Source of the DNA: Bacteroidota bacterium
GTDB taxonomy: Bacteria; Bacteroidota; Bacteroidia; Flavobacteriales_F; PHOS-HE28
DNA length: 6,116 nt
Direction of reading: 5' to 3'
NCBI GenBank assembly: GCA_023428865.1
Contig: JAEYWT010000098.1
Span: 1-6,116, forward strand
The notes beneath the pieces are model-generated. The model saw only the letters and a list, made by a program, of their open reading frames with translations. It was not told the DNA's origin and ran no database searches. Each line of letters starts with the position of its first letter. Positions within the stretch are counted from its first letter, which is position 1. Positions 6,085 through 6,116 of this stretch are shown one piece after another. The position numbers and the translations under genes were made by a program.

Positions 6085-6116
6085 CTATGTCAACTATGCA
6101 ACGGAACCGTGATCCA

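Noticed and set aside
6088..6093. TTGACA on the - strand as a -35 box
   Set aside because: No matching -10 at 16-18 bases, and Bacteroidota primary sigma factors do not use this consensus.
6064..6116. A + strand start at 6064 (MPDPVQRLCQLCNG, with a CxxC) or at 6087, open to the window edge
   Set aside because: Too few codons to judge, no upstream signal, and they overlap the better-supported - strand tail.
1..6116. Defence system, mobile element, CRISPR array or biosynthetic cluster
   Set aside because: All six genes are plausible core chromosomal genes of uniform composition; there are no repeats with spacers, transposases, integrases, toxin-antitoxin pairs or attachment sites.

Overview
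The window reads as an ordinary chromosomal stretch from a member of the Bacteroidota, probably a GC-rich relative of the Flavobacteriales. This is inferred from remembered family resemblance, not a search. The LipB protein has the long Bacteroidota-type N-terminal region. A 134-residue protein resembles an uncharacterised family I associate with this phylum. The PolB-like exonuclease is of the type common there, and none of the six start codons has a convincing Shine-Dalgarno sequence. By eye the GC content is somewhat above 55 percent, with GC-rich third codon positions throughout. No gene looks foreign. I see no tRNA, rRNA, CRISPR array, insertion sequence or phage gene.

Layout. Five genes lie on the + strand with short gaps: lipB (72-788), a membrane-anchored serine hydrolase (804-1970), a small uncharacterised protein (1996-2400), a DEDDy-type 3'-5' exonuclease (2469-3191) and a multi-pass membrane protein (3215-4513). 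Gaps are 15, 25, 68 and 23 bases, so a partly shared transcript is plausible. Candidate Bacteroidota-type -7 elements just before lipB, the small protein and the membrane protein suggest internal starts. A sixth gene on the - strand (5884-4520) converges on the fifth with only 6 bases between their stop codons. From 5885 to the right edge I find no complete gene, only two adjacent inverted repeats and a short coding-like tail on the - strand.

Function. LipB makes the octanoyl-protein precursor of lipoylated dehydrogenase complexes. The serine hydrolase and exonuclease have clear catalytic motifs but unknown substrates. The two convergent membrane proteins are diverged homologues sharing many spaced motifs, including an Asp in the first extracytoplasmic loop as in GT-C glycosyltransferases. 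They probably handle lipid-linked or envelope sugars. No pathway ties all six genes together, and I found no convincing new multi-gene system. The points most worth a second look are the convergent paralogue pair, the repeated CGACCTTTG element four bases before two start codons, and the paired dyads upstream of the sixth gene.
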